Shown here piece by piece: positions 1 to 8,867 of a stretch of 64,000 nucleotides of DNA (position 1 is its first letter; the number at the start of each line of letters is the position of its first letter). This DNA is from Sphingomonas sp. QA11 (GTDB taxonomy: Bacteria > Pseudomonadota > Alphaproteobacteria > Sphingomonadales > Sphingomonadaceae). The translations under genes and the position numbers were made by a program. The notes under the pieces are model-generated. The model worked only from the letters and a program-made list of their open reading frames with translations. It made no database searches and was not told the DNA's origin. The DNA is taken from contig NZ_CP098774.1 of assembly GCF_028473665.1 (NCBI RefSeq), positions 5,017,501-5,081,500 on the forward strand, in the 5' to 3' direction.

Positions 1-300
1 GCGGGTGCGGAAGCGCACAGCGTCGATCGAGGGATCGCCCGACAGCACGAAATGCCCGCTTGCCAGCGTCGCATGGCCGCACAGCGCCGCCTCGGTCGCG
101 GGCGTGAACCAGCGCAGCTCGAATTCAGCTTCCCCGCTCGCGTCTGGCAGGAGGAAGGCGGTCTCGGCCAGGTTGTTCTCGGCGGCGATCGCCTGCAGCA
201 CCGCGTCGCCGGGCCATGCGGCCAGCGGCATCACCGCGGCGGGATTGCCCGTGAAGGGCGCGCTGGCGAACGCGTCGATTTGCGCGAACGGAATCCTCAA
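1..300 (-). CDS. PhzF family isomerase/epimerase-like protein, N-terminal part (cut by window edge)
   Basis: This is the first 100 residues of a PhzF-fold protein; the rest lies beyond base 1. The N-terminus carries the family signatures GNPAAV near residue 20, ENNLAETAF with the family's catalytic Glu near residue 45, and WFTP followed by [10 protein letters not shown]. These place it in the diaminopimelate-epimerase-like PhzF superfamily, whose members isomerise small metabolites. The substrate cannot be told. The likely start is a TTG that overlaps the stop codon of the upstream cation exporter gene by four bases, which suggests translational coupling in a pdxH-exporter-phzF operon. Similar proteins are often annotated as phenazine biosynthesis proteins, but nothing here points to phenazine production. 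Confidence 0.88.
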   Translation of the reverse strand, partial: MRIPFAQIDAFASAPFTGNPAAVMPLAAWPGDAVLQAIAAENNLAETAFLLPDASGEAEFELRWFTPATEAALCGHATLASGHFVLSGDPSIDAVRFRTR

Positions 301-1241
301 AGGCGCTTGCCGAACCAGTGCGGAGTCACATCCGCCTCGATCAGCGGGTTGTCGGTGTCGATATGCCCCTCCGGGTCGAGATGGATCAGCACTTCGACCT
401 TGGGGAATTGCTTGCGGATCTTCGCCTCGACCGCGTCCATCACGACATGCGCATCGGCCACCGTCATCTGCGGCGCGACATACATGTGGAACTGCGCGAA
501 ATCATGGCTGCCCGACCGGCGGGTGCGGAAATCATGGATGCCGCGAAGCTCCGGATGCTGCGCTGCCGCCTCGATGAAGCGCTTGCGCTCCTCCTCCGGC
601 CATTCCTTGTCCATCAGTTGGTCGATCGCGTTGCTCGACGCGCGAAACGCCCCGAAGGCGAGCCACGCGGCGATGACGATGCCGAACAGCGGGTCGGCAT
701 TGCTCCAGCCGACATATTGGTCGAGCACCAAAGCGAGGATCACCGACCCGTTCAGCAGCACGTCGGACTGGTAATGCATATTGTCCGCCATGATCGCGAC
801 CGATCCGGTGCGGCGGATGACGCTGCGCTGATAAACCAGCAGCACCAGCGTCGCGAGGATCGCGACGATCGATACGCCAATGCCGAAGTCAGCATCCCGC
901 GTCGGGTTGCTCTCGCCGAACGCCAGGATCGCCCGCCACGCTATGGCGGCTGCCGACGCGGTGATCAGCATGACCTGGAACAGGGCCGCCAGCGCTTCCG
1001 CCTTGCCATGGCCGAAACGATGGTCGTGATCGGCCGGCGTCGCGGCGAGGCGGACGCCGTAGAGCGTGACCAGCGAGGCGAGCAGGTCTAGCCCGGTATC
1101 GGCCAGCGAGCCGAGCATCGCGACCGATCCGGTATGCCACGCGGCGTATCCCTTCAGCGCTAGCAGGAACAGCGCCATCGCCACGCTGGCGATGGCGGCG
1201 CGCACGGCATAGGGAATGGCGCGGCGCTGGTCCTCGGTCAC
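297..1241 (-). CDS. fieF: cation diffusion facilitator, FieF/YiiP type
   Basis: A 314-residue inner-membrane divalent-cation/proton antiporter of the CDF family. The FieF pattern is clear: [13 protein letters not shown] in TM2 supplies the Asp pair of the membrane metal site, [12 protein letters not shown] follows, and [12 protein letters not shown] in TM5 supplies the His-Asp pair. The cytosolic C-terminal domain has [20 protein letters not shown] and VLIHLDPE, matching the His/Asp residues of the regulatory metal sites in E. coli FieF. The start is a GTG overlapping the pdxH stop (GTGA); the frame stays open further upstream, but only inside pdxH. The substrate is probably zinc and/or iron; sequence alone cannot separate these. 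Confidence 0.93.
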   Translation of the reverse strand: MTEDQRRAIPYAVRAAIASVAMALFLLALKGYAAWHTGSVAMLGSLADTGLDLLASLVTLYGVRLAATPADHDHRFGHGKAEALAALFQVMLITASAAAIAWRAILAFGESNPTRDADFGIGVSIVAILATLVLLVYQRSVIRRTGSVAIMADNMHYQSDVLLNGSVILALVLDQYVGWSNADPLFGIVIAAWLAFGAFRASSNAIDQLMDKEWPEEERKRFIEAAAQHPELRGIHDFRTRRSGSHDFAQFHMYVAPQMTVADAHVVMDAVEAKIRKQFPKVEVLIHLDPEGHIDTDNPLIEADVTPHWFGKRL

Positions 1242-1816
1242 GGGTATAGCAGCCCTTCGCTCCAGCCGTCTCCGGCGTGGACGAACAGGCGGCGCTCGTG
1301 AAGCCGGTGCGCGCAGTCCTGCCAGAATTCGATCCGGTCCGGGGTCAGCCGGTATCCGCCCCAATGCGGCGGCCGTGGCACGTCGCGGCCTGCGAAGCGT
1401 GCCTCGACCTCCGCGAACCGCGCCTCGAACGTGTCGCGTGCATCAAGTGGCCGCGACTGGTCGGACGCCCAGGCGCCAAGTTGCGAGTCCCGGCTGCGGC
1501 TCGCGAAATAGGCATCGGATTCGGCGTCGGTGGCGAAGGCCAGGCTGCCCTCGATCCGGATCTGCCGCCGAAGCGACTTCCAGTGGAACAGCAGGGCCGC
1601 GTGCGGATTGGCCGTCATCTCGCCGGCCTTGCGGCTCTCGCGGTTGGTGTAGAAGACGAAGCCGTCGGGCCCATGGCCCTTGAGCAGGACCATTCGTACG
1701 GAGGGGCGCCCGTCGCCGTCCGCCGTGGCCAGCGCCATCGCGTTCGAATCGTTCGGCTCGGTCTCGCGCGCCTCGGCGTACCAGGCATCGAACAGCTTGA
1801 AAGGGTCTTCCACCAT
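1238..1816 (-). CDS. pdxH: pyridoxamine 5'-phosphate oxidase
   Basis: A 192-residue FMN-dependent cytosolic enzyme that oxidises pyridoxamine/pyridoxine 5'-phosphate to pyridoxal 5'-phosphate, the last step of B6 salvage and synthesis. Family landmarks are PSVRMVLLKG, GFVFYTNRESRKAGE (FMN binding), AALLFHWKSLRRQIRIEG, and the C-terminal PHWGGYRLTPDRIEFWQ with HERRLF. The ATG at 1816 gives MVEDPFKLFDAWY, the usual N-terminus; a GTG at 1846 would add ten residues of low quality. It is the first gene of a coupled operon with the cation exporter and PhzF-like genes, and is divergent from ku. Confidence 0.95.
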   Translation of the reverse strand: MVEDPFKLFDAWYAEARETEPNDSNAMALATADGDGRPSVRMVLLKGHGPDGFVFYTNRESRKAGEMTANPHAALLFHWKSLRRQIRIEGSLAFATDAESDAYFASRSRDSQLGAWASDQSRPLDARDTFEARFAEVEARFAGRDVPRPPHWGGYRLTPDRIEFWQDCAHRLHERRLFVHAGDGWSEGLLYP

Positions 1817-1969
1817 GGCCTGAGCTTTACGGCCGGCTCGATCCACTGTCGAGGAACGGAACGACGCCGCGTCTCCGATTCTGGGGGCCGGCCGGCACGG
1901 GGGCGATGCGCAGCGGAACGAGTCCGCTGCTCATCGATTGAATCGGTTTCGCAACGAAGGAACCGGCAC

Positions 1970-2863
1970 ATGGCCGCACGCGCCTATTGGCAGGGACAGA
2001 TCAGGCTGGCGCTCGTCTCGATCCCAGTCGAGATCTACACCGCGACCAAATCCGGCGCGCAGATCAGCTTCAAGCAGATCCACGAACCGACCGGCAAGCC
2101 GATCCATTACGAGAAGGTGGTGACCGGCGTCGGCCCGGTCGACACCGACGAGATCATGAAGGGCTTCGAATATGAGAAGGGCGAGTTCGTCCTGCTCGAA
2201 CAGGACGAGATCGACGCGGTGAAGCTCGAGTCGAAGAAGACGCTCGAGCTCACCCAGTTCGTCGATGCCGCCGAGATCGACGTGCTCTATTACGAAAAAC
2301 CCTATTTCGTCGTGCCGGCCGACGAACTCGCCGAGGAGGCGTTCATCGTACTGCGCGAGGCGCTTCGGCGGACGAAGAAGGTCGGGCTCGGCCAGCTTGC
2401 CATGCGCGGCCGCGAATATGTGGTGAGCCTCAAGCCGTGCGGCCGCGGCATGGTGCTCGAGACGCTGCGCTATGCCGACGAGGTCAACAAGGCGCAGGGC
2501 TATTTCCGCGATATCCCGGATGCGAAGCCCGACGAGGACCTGATGGAACTTGCCCAGGCGCTGATCGAGAAGAAGACCGGGGCTTTCCATCCGCAGGACT
2601 TCCACGATCGCTATGTCGACGCGCTGAAGGAACTGGTCGAGCGCAAGCGCAGGGCGAAGGGCCGCAAGATCATCGAGGATACGAGCGACGAGCCGGCCGG
2701 CCGGTCGGGATCGAACGTCGTCGACCTGATGGCGGCGCTCAAGAAATCGATGGAGAAGCCGGGCGCCGCGCCCGCGAAGGACACCGCCAGGGCAAAGAAG
2801 CCGGCTGCCGGAAAGGCACCCGCGGCCCCGGCGAAGAAACCGGCGGCGAAAAAGCGTGCCTGA
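1970..2863 (+). CDS. ku: Ku DNA end-binding protein
   Basis: A 297-residue homodimeric Ku that encircles broken DNA ends and recruits LigD for non-homologous end joining. It starts MAARAYWQGQIRLALVSIPVEIYTAT, a typical bacterial Ku beginning, followed by the beta-barrel core with HYEKVVTGVGPVDTDEI and ELAEEAFIVLREALRRTKKVGLGQL. The tail from about residue 265 is Lys/Ala/Pro-rich, a basic extension seen in many bacterial Ku proteins and thought to contact DNA. The ATG at 1970 has an AAGGAA element about eight bases upstream. The gene overlaps ligD by eight bases, so the two are surely co-transcribed. Confidence 0.96.
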   Translation: MAARAYWQGQIRLALVSIPVEIYTATKSGAQISFKQIHEPTGKPIHYEKVVTGVGPVDTDEIMKGFEYEKGEFVLLEQDEIDAVKLESKKTLELTQFVDAAEIDVLYYEKPYFVVPADELAEEAFIVLREALRRTKKVGLGQLAMRGREYVVSLKPCGRGMVLETLRYADEVNKAQGYFRDIPDAKPDEDLMELAQALIEKKTGAFHPQDFHDRYVDALKELVERKRRAKGRKIIEDTSDEPAGRSGSNVVDLMAALKKSMEKPGAAPAKDTARAKKPAAGKAPAAPAKKPAAKKRA

Positions 2864-5357
2864 TCGCGACCCCCTCGCTCGCTACAACGCGAAGCGCGAT
2901 TTCGCGAAGACCGCTGAACCGGCGGGCACGCTCGCGCCCGGCCATGGCAACAGCTTCATGGTGCAGAAGCATGATGCGTCGCGCCTGCACTGGGATTTCC
3001 GGCTCGAAATCGACGGTGTCCTGAAAAGCTGGGCTGTGACCCGCGGCCCGAGCCTCGACCCGAACGAGAAGCGCCTGGCGGTCCGTACCGAGGATCACCC
3101 GCTCTCCTACGCGACGTTCGAGGGCACGATCCCCAAAGGCCAATATGGCGGCGGCACGGTGATGCTGTGGGATCGCGGCACCTGGTCCCCGATCAAGGGC
3201 AAGAGCGCGAAGGATCTGGACAAGGGCCATCTGCACTTCGTGCTCGATGGCGAGCGGATGAAGGGCGAATGGTTGCTGATCCGCCTGAAACCGCGCGGCA
3301 AGGAGAAGGGCGAGAACTGGCTGCTGCGCAAGATCGACGATGCGGAGGCTGGTGGTACGGACACGCTGGTCGAGACTGCGCTGACCAGCGTCGCGACCGG
3401 TCGCACGATGATCGAGATTGCCGAAGGAAAAATCCTCCCCGGAACGGGGATGGGGGCCAGCGTCGCTGGTGGAGGGGTACCTGCCACGCGCACTACGCCC
3501 GCCGCAGCCCCCCTGCACCGTCTTCGGCGATCTCCCTCCCCTTCCCGGGGAGAATTGCCTGAACTCCGCGATTTCCAGCTCGCTACCCTGGTCGACAGTG
3601 TTCCCACCTGCAGCCGTTGGCTGCACGAGGTTAAATATGACGGCTACCGCGTGTTCATCGCTGTCGCCGGCACCAACGTAAAAATCTACAGCCGTTCGGG
3701 TCTCGATTGGACGGACAAATTCCCGGGCATCGCCGAGGCGGCGGCTACCCTGACGCCGGGCAGCGCGCTGATCGACGGCGAGGTCGTCGCCTTCCGCGAC
3801 GGCAAGCCCAGCTTCTCGGCCCTGCAGGACGCGATCGCCATTGGCGGCGACATGACCCTGTTCGCCTTCGACCTGCTCGAACTCGACGGAGAGGACATCG
3901 CCGGCCTGCCCAATATCCAGCGCAAGGAACGGTTGCGGCCGCTGGTCGAGGGCGCCGATGCGCGGTTGCAGTTCGCCGAGCATATCATTGGCTCCGGCGA
4001 GCCTTTGTTCGAGACGATGTGCCGCGAAGGCTATGAGGGGGTGGTCTCGAAGCTCGCCGACGCGACCTATCGCGGGCAGCGCTCCAGGAACTGGCTCAAG
4101 GTCAAATGCACCAGGCGGCAGGAATTCGTGATCGTCGGCTGGACGCCGTCGGACAAGGCGCGCGGTTTTCGTTCGCTGCTGCTTGGGCTGAACGGGCCCG
4201 ACGGTTTCACCTATGCCGGCAAGGTCGGCACCGGTTTCGATACCGGCATGATGATGGATATCAGGGCGAAACTCGCCCGGATCGAGCGCAAGACACCCAC
4301 GGTCGAGGCCCCGCGCGCTGCGGTGCGCGGCGCGCATTGGGTGACGCCGAAGCTGGTCGCCGAGATCGCCTATACCGAAACCACGCCCGACGGCGTGCTG
4401 CGCCATCCGAGCTTCCTGGGATTGCGCGAGGACAAGACGGCAAAGGATGTCGTCGCCGAAAAGCCGGTCCCGATCGATCGCGCGCCGGTTGCCGAGGTAC
4501 ACGTGAAGGTCAGCAGCCGCGACCGGCTGATCTTCCCCGATTCGGACGTCACCAAGGGCGATCTTGCCGACTATTATGCGCTCATGGCGCCGGCCGTGCT
4601 TCCTTGGGCGGCCAACCGTCCGATCAGCCTGGTCCGCTGCCCGCAGGGCCGGGCGAAGCGCTGCTTCTTCCAGAAGCATGACGCCGGCACCTTCGGCGAT
4701 CATGTCCATCAGGTGCCGATCCGGGAGAAGGACGGGTCGACCGAGAATTATCTCTATGTCGATGACGTCGATGGCCTGGTGGCGTGCGTGCAGATGGGCA
4801 CGATCGAATTCCATGGCTGGGGATCGTCGGTGGCGACGCTCGAGCAGCCCGATCGCATGGTGTTCGATCTCGATCCCGACGAGGATCTTGGCTTCGACAT
4901 CGTCAGGAAGGCGGCTGAGGATATCAGCAACCATCTCGCCGAGATCGGGCTCACCAGCTTCCCGATGCTGTCGGGGGGCAAGGGCGTGCATGTCGTGGTG
5001 CCGCTGACGCCCCGGGCCGAATGGCCGGCGGTGAAGGACTTCGCCGAACGCTTCGCCCGCGCGCTCGCTGCGGCCGAGCCTGACCGCTATATCGCGACCA
5101 TGGCCAAGGCGAAGCGCAAGGGGCTGATCTTCATCGACTATCTGCGCAACCAGCGCGGCTCGACCGCCGTGCTGCCCTATGTCGCGCGGGCGCGATCCGG
5201 CGCACCGGTCGCGGCGCCGGTGAGCTGGACGGAGCTTCGCGATATCGACAATGCCCATCGCTGGGGCGTGCGCGACGGGGCCGAACTGCTCGAACGCGCC
5301 AGTTCGCGGGCGCTGGCCGGATGGGGATTCGCCGACCAGATCCTGCCCGACCTGTGA
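2856..5357 (+). CDS. ligD: multifunctional end-joining ligase LigD (phosphoesterase, ligase, polymerase)
   Basis: An 833-residue ATP-dependent DNA ligase with three domains. Residues about 1-185 are the 3'-phosphoesterase (WDFRLEIDGVLKSWAVTRGPS, ATFEGTIPKGQYGGGTV). Residues about 225-535 are the ligase, with motif I EVKYDGYR (Lys260 as AMP acceptor), LIDGEVVAF and NWLKVKC. Residues about 545-833 are the primase-like polymerase, with NRPISLVRCPQG, DLDPDED, GKGVHVVVPL and FIDYLRNQRGSTAVLPY. It repairs double-strand breaks with Ku, encoded immediately upstream. The start is a GTG inside the end of ku. The phosphoesterase-ligase linker is encoded by a palindromic repeat (3430-3556), reported separately. 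Confidence 0.96.
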   Translation: MPDRDPLARYNAKRDFAKTAEPAGTLAPGHGNSFMVQKHDASRLHWDFRLEIDGVLKSWAVTRGPSLDPNEKRLAVRTEDHPLSYATFEGTIPKGQYGGGTVMLWDRGTWSPIKGKSAKDLDKGHLHFVLDGERMKGEWLLIRLKPRGKEKGENWLLRKIDDAEAGGTDTLVETALTSVATGRTMIEIAEGKILPGTGMGASVAGGGVPATRTTPAAAPLHRLRRSPSPSRGELPELRDFQLATLVDSVPTCSRWLHEVKYDGYRVFIAVAGTNVKIYSRSGLDWTDKFPGIAEAAATLTPGSALIDGEVVAFRDGKPSFSALQDAIAIGGDMTLFAFDLLELDGEDIAGLPNIQRKERLRPLVEGADARLQFAEHIIGSGEPLFETMCREGYEGVVSKLADATYRGQRSRNWLKVKCTRRQEFVIVGWTPSDKARGFRSLLLGLNGPDGFTYAGKVGTGFDTGMMMDIRAKLARIERKTPTVEAPRAAVRGAHWVTPKLVAEIAYTETTPDGVLRHPSFLGLREDKTAKDVVAEKPVPIDRAPVAEVHVKVSSRDRLIFPDSDVTKGDLADYYALMAPAVLPWAANRPISLVRCPQGRAKRCFFQKHDAGTFGDHVHQVPIREKDGSTENYLYVDDVDGLVACVQMGTIEFHGWGSSVATLEQPDRMVFDLDPDEDLGFDIVRKAAEDISNHLAEIGLTSFPMLSGGKGVHVVVPLTPRAEWPAVKDFAERFARALAAAEPDRYIATMAKAKRKGLIFIDYLRNQRGSTAVLPYVARARSGAPVAAPVSWTELRDIDNAHRWGVRDGAELLERASSRALAGWGFADQILPDL
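3430..3556. repeat. palindromic repeat lying in frame inside ligD
   Basis: About 127 bp whose ends form an imperfect inverted repeat: the left arm reads AATCCTCCCCGGAACGGGGA and the right arm, reversed, reads AATTCTCCCCGGGAAGGGGA. A smaller perfect palindrome, CCAGCGTCGCTGG, lies near the left arm. The style matches the intergenic palindromes of this window. It is open in the ligD frame and encodes the low-complexity linker from about GKILPGTGMGASV to SPSPSRGELPE between phosphoesterase and ligase domains, so the ligase remains full length. Confidence 0.75.
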
Positions 5358-5424
5358 TCTTTGTTGCACGCGCGAAGGGATTGTGGTCGAGTCGACGGGT
5401 TCGTAGGGGAACGCCCTCATCACC

Positions 5425-7911
5425 ATGGCCACGCTCGCAGCCCCTTCTTTGCTCGATCCCAGCATCCATGCCGCGCGCTGGATTGCGGACTATTGCGCGC
5501 GGGAGAAACAGGGCGACGTGCTGTGCGCCGGCCATGCCGATCCGGCCTGGACCGCGATGTTCGAGGAACTGGCCGCCGTCGCCGGCGACGACCTTGCCCA
5601 TGCCCGCGACCGGGTACAGCGCCACGCGGCCGATATCGGCACGGGTTTCCGCATCATCGGCGAAAGCGAGGAGCGCGCCTGGCCGCTGTCCCCCGTCCCG
5701 CTGTTGATCGAGGCCGACGAATGGGCCGGGATCGAGGCTGGCGTCGCTCAGCGCGCCGAATTGCTCGAGACGATCCTCGCCGATCTCTATGGCGATGCGA
5801 AACTGGTCGAGCGTGGCCTGATCCCCGCCACCCTGGTCGCGGGCAGTCCTTTCTTCCTCCGGCCGCTGGCGGGGCTGGTGCCGCCCGGCGGGCACCACCT
5901 CCATTTCATCGCGGTCGACCTGGGGCGTGGACCGACCGGCGAATGGCGCGTGCTGGCCGATCATCTGCGCGCGCCGGCCGGGGCCGGCTATGCGCTGGAG
6001 AACCGGCTGGCGATCTCGCGTACCCTGGGTGGGTTGCAGGGGCGGCTCAACGTCAAGCGGCATGCGCCGTTCTTCGCCGCCTATCGCGACGGGCTCGCCG
6101 CCGCGTGCCGCCGTGCCGATCCGCGCATCGGGCTGCTGACGCCCGGCCGCTACAATCCCAGCTATCCCGAACAGGCGCATCTCGCGCGCTATCTCGGGTT
6201 GCTGCTGGTCGAGGGTGCCGATCTCGCCGCGCTCGAGGACAAGCTCTATGTCCGCACGATCGGCGGGCTGAAGCGGGTCGATGCGATCTGGAACCGGCTC
6301 GATCCGCGCCTGCTCGATCCGCTCGCCTTCGATTCGCATTCCGGCATCGGCGTGCCCGGTCTGATCGACGCGATGGCGGCGGGCAATGTCGTCATCTCCA
6401 ACGTGCCGGGCGCCGGCGTGCTCGAATCGCCCGCCTTCGCTGCCTTCCTGCCGATGCTCGCCACCCGCCTGACCGGCAACGACCTGCTGCTGCCCAACAT
6501 CGCCACCTGGTGGTGTGGGCAGGACCAGGAGCGTGCTCGGGTGATCGAGGATCTCGACAAGCTGCTGATCGGTCCCGCCTTCGGTGTCCAGCCGCTTGGC
6601 CTCGACGGCGCGGCCCCGCGCCCCGGCGCCGAGATCACCGGTGCGGCGCGCGCGGTGCTGCTCGACGACATGGTCCGCCGGCCGCAGGACTATGTCGGGC
6701 AGGAGATCGTGCGGCTGTCGACCATGCCGGTCGTCACCGACGATGGCCTCGCGGCGCGGCCCTTCACGCTTCGCGTCTTCGCGGCGCGCGGTGCGGACGG
6801 CGGATGGGCGATCATGCCGGGCGGTTTCGCGCGGATCGGCGAGCACAAGGATCCCCGCGCCTCGGTGATGGGCGAGGGAAATTGGTCGGCCGATGTCGCC
6901 ATTCACGGGGCCGAACCGGTCGCCCCGGTCTCGCTGCTGCCGCCGAGCGATTCGATCCATGTCCGCCGCAACCCGGGCACCCTGCCGAGCCGGGTGGCCG
7001 ACAATTTCTTCTGGCTTGGCCGCTATCTCGAACGCGGCGAGGCGCTGCTCGGCATCATCCGCGTGATGCTGGGCAATTCCATCGATGCGGATGCCGGCGC
7101 CGCGCTGGGGCCGGATACGGTCGGGCGGCTGGTCGGCATGGCGGTCAATATCGGCGCCGCGCCGCATCCGGCGAGCCTGCGCCGTGCCGATCTTGCCTCC
7201 TTCGCGCGTACCGCGATGGAATCGGGGGAGGGCGGCTGGCACAGCGTCCGCGCGATCAACCGGCTCGCGCGCGGCATCGGGCGCGGCTCGCGCGACCGGC
7301 TCGCGGCCGATATGGTCAAGCTGCTCGACGCGCCGTTCCCGACCAAGGGCGGCATGCTCGACAAGGCCGGGTCGCTCCAGCGCCGCTATGCCGCGCTGTC
7401 CGGCCTTTCGGCCGAGCATATGGGGCGGACGGCCGCATGGCGTTTCCACGATCTCGGCCGCCGGCTCGAACGCGCGCTGACCGTGACGCGTGCCGTGCGG
7501 GTGTTCGGCATGGCCAACGGGACAGTCGACGACCTGTCGACCTTGCTCGACCTGGCCGACAGCCAAATCAGCTATCGCCAGCGCTATCTGACCGGTATCG
7601 CGCGGGTGCCGGTGGTCGATCTGGTCGCGCTCGATCCGGGCAATCCGCGCTCGCTCGCCTTCCAGGTCGATCGCATCTGCGAGCATATGCGCGCGCTGCC
7701 CGTGCTCGGCGACGACGGGATGGACGAACCGCAACAGGCGGTGGCGACCCTGCTTGTGTCGATCGTCTCGACCGCGACCGCCGCGACGCTCGACGAAAAC
7801 GTGCTGGGCGATCTTGAGCGGCGTCTCTTCTCGCTGTCGGACGCGGTTGCGCGGCGCTACTTCCTCCAGGGCGCCGAGCCGCTGCGCGCCGGCGGGCTGA
7901 CCCTGGCGTGA
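5425..7911 (+). CDS. circularly permuted ATP-grasp (type 2) fused to alpha-E domain
   Basis: An 828-residue two-domain cytosolic protein. Residues about 1-505 match the circularly permuted ATP-grasp family (YNPSYPEQAHLARYLGLLLVEGADL, NVPGAGVLESPAF, WWCGQDQER, RPFTLRVFAARGADGGWAIMPGGFARI). Residues about 515-820 match the helical alpha-E family (former DUF403), beginning with LPSRVADNFFWLGRYLERGEALL. In many bacteria these are two separate genes; here they are one. With the transglutaminase-like gene that overlaps its 3' end, it forms a conserved cassette predicted from ATP-grasp chemistry to form amide or peptide-like bonds. The substrate is unknown. The ATG at 5425 follows a 67-base gap after ligD. 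Confidence 0.9.
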   Translation: MATLAAPSLLDPSIHAARWIADYCAREKQGDVLCAGHADPAWTAMFEELAAVAGDDLAHARDRVQRHAADIGTGFRIIGESEERAWPLSPVPLLIEADEWAGIEAGVAQRAELLETILADLYGDAKLVERGLIPATLVAGSPFFLRPLAGLVPPGGHHLHFIAVDLGRGPTGEWRVLADHLRAPAGAGYALENRLAISRTLGGLQGRLNVKRHAPFFAAYRDGLAAACRRADPRIGLLTPGRYNPSYPEQAHLARYLGLLLVEGADLAALEDKLYVRTIGGLKRVDAIWNRLDPRLLDPLAFDSHSGIGVPGLIDAMAAGNVVISNVPGAGVLESPAFAAFLPMLATRLTGNDLLLPNIATWWCGQDQERARVIEDLDKLLIGPAFGVQPLGLDGAAPRPGAEITGAARAVLLDDMVRRPQDYVGQEIVRLSTMPVVTDDGLAARPFTLRVFAARGADGGWAIMPGGFARIGEHKDPRASVMGEGNWSADVAIHGAEPVAPVSLLPPSDSIHVRRNPGTLPSRVADNFFWLGRYLERGEALLGIIRVMLGNSIDADAGAALGPDTVGRLVGMAVNIGAAPHPASLRRADLASFARTAMESGEGGWHSVRAINRLARGIGRGSRDRLAADMVKLLDAPFPTKGGMLDKAGSLQRRYAALSGLSAEHMGRTAAWRFHDLGRRLERALTVTRAVRVFGMANGTVDDLSTLLDLADSQISYRQRYLTGIARVPVVDLVALDPGNPRSLAFQVDRICEHMRALPVLGDDGMDEPQQAVATLLVSIVSTATAATLDENVLGDLERRLFSLSDAVARRYFLQGAEPLRAGGLTLA

Positions 7912-8798
7912 TCTACGATATCCGCCACATAACGCGCTTCGACTATGGCGCCTCGGTCAAGTTCGCGCGGTGCAACCTGCGACTGAAGCCGATCCACTGG
8001 TCGGGCCAGGCATTGCGCGACTATCGCCTGACGATCAGCCCCTCGGGCCGCACCGCGCCGGCGCGCGCCGAGGCCGGGCTCGCCAATGTCATGCGGCTGG
8101 TGGTCGAGGAACCGGTCCGCCATCTGGTGATCGAAAGCATGTCGCGGATCCTGGTCGACCGGCCGGTGCCGATACCGTCGGACAGTGACCCGACTCTGGC
8201 GGAGGTGGCGATCGCCGCGCGGGCGAGTCGCGACGCCTCGCCCGCCGGACCCGCCAATTATCTCTTTCCCTCGCCGCTGATCCCGCTCGACCGCGATATC
8301 GCCGAATGGTGTGCGCAGGATCTCCAGCCTGATCGCCCGTCGCTCGAGGCGGCGATCGCGCTTGCCCGGCGCATCCAGAACGACTTCGCCTTCGATCCGG
8401 AGGCGACGCTGGTCGATACCGTGCCGCACGAGGCGTTCCGGAAGCGCGGCGGCGTCTGCCAGGATTTCGCGCAGATCATGATCACCGGGCTGCGCGCCGC
8501 CGGGCTGCCCGCCGCCTATGCCTCGGGCTATATCCGCACGATCCCGCCGCCCGGCCAGCCGCGCCTGGTCGGCGCCGACGCCACTCATGCCTGGGTGCTG
8601 CTGTGGTGCGGGCCCGGTCTCGGCTGGGTCGGGGTCGATCCGACCAACGGCATCTGGATGGCGGGCGACCATATCATCATGGCGATCGGCCGGGACTATG
8701 GCGAGATCGCGCCGATCGACGGGGTGGTGCTGGGGTCGGGCGCGCAGAAGATGGCCGTGTCGGTCGATGTCGCGCCGGTGCTTGAGGCGGTTGCCTGA
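7908..8798 (+). CDS. transglutaminase-like cysteine protease-fold protein
   Basis: A 296-residue protein with the bacterial transglutaminase N-terminal beta domain (starting MIYDIRHITRFDYG) and a transglutaminase core. The catalytic triad is visible: Cys184 in GGVCQDFAQIMI, His227 in ATHAWVLLW and Asp244 in GVDPTNG. No signal peptide is seen, so it should be cytosolic. The GTG start overlaps the stop of the ATP-grasp/alpha-E gene by four bases. In this cassette the transglutaminase fold may act as a peptidase or amidase on whatever the ATP-grasp partner makes; that is inference from co-occurrence. Confidence 0.93.
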   Translation: MIYDIRHITRFDYGASVKFARCNLRLKPIHWSGQALRDYRLTISPSGRTAPARAEAGLANVMRLVVEEPVRHLVIESMSRILVDRPVPIPSDSDPTLAEVAIAARASRDASPAGPANYLFPSPLIPLDRDIAEWCAQDLQPDRPSLEAAIALARRIQNDFAFDPEATLVDTVPHEAFRKRGGVCQDFAQIMITGLRAAGLPAAYASGYIRTIPPPGQPRLVGADATHAWVLLWCGPGLGWVGVDPTNGIWMAGDHIIMAIGRDYGEIAPIDGVVLGSGAQKMAVSVDVAPVLEAVA

Positions 8799-8867
8799 CG
8801 ACCGGGGGGTTTGCGCTTCCGACCGCGATCCCCCAAATAGGCACCAGAATAGAAACAGAGGGCAAAA

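Noticed and set aside
297-300. PhzF-like protein as evidence of phenazine production
   Set aside because: Only the fold motifs are present and no other phz gene is near; most PhzF-like proteins have other roles.
2739-5465. A 908-codon open frame antisense to ligD
   Set aside because: It is opposite a gene with all LigD motifs. The product is Arg/His/Gly-rich with no family resemblance, the usual result of GC-rich codon bias on the opposite strand.
5131-7734. An 867-codon frame antisense to the ATP-grasp/alpha-E gene, plus an overlapping 818-codon frame on the same strand
   Set aside because: Both show compositional bias only. The 5425-7911 frame has recognisable domains throughout.
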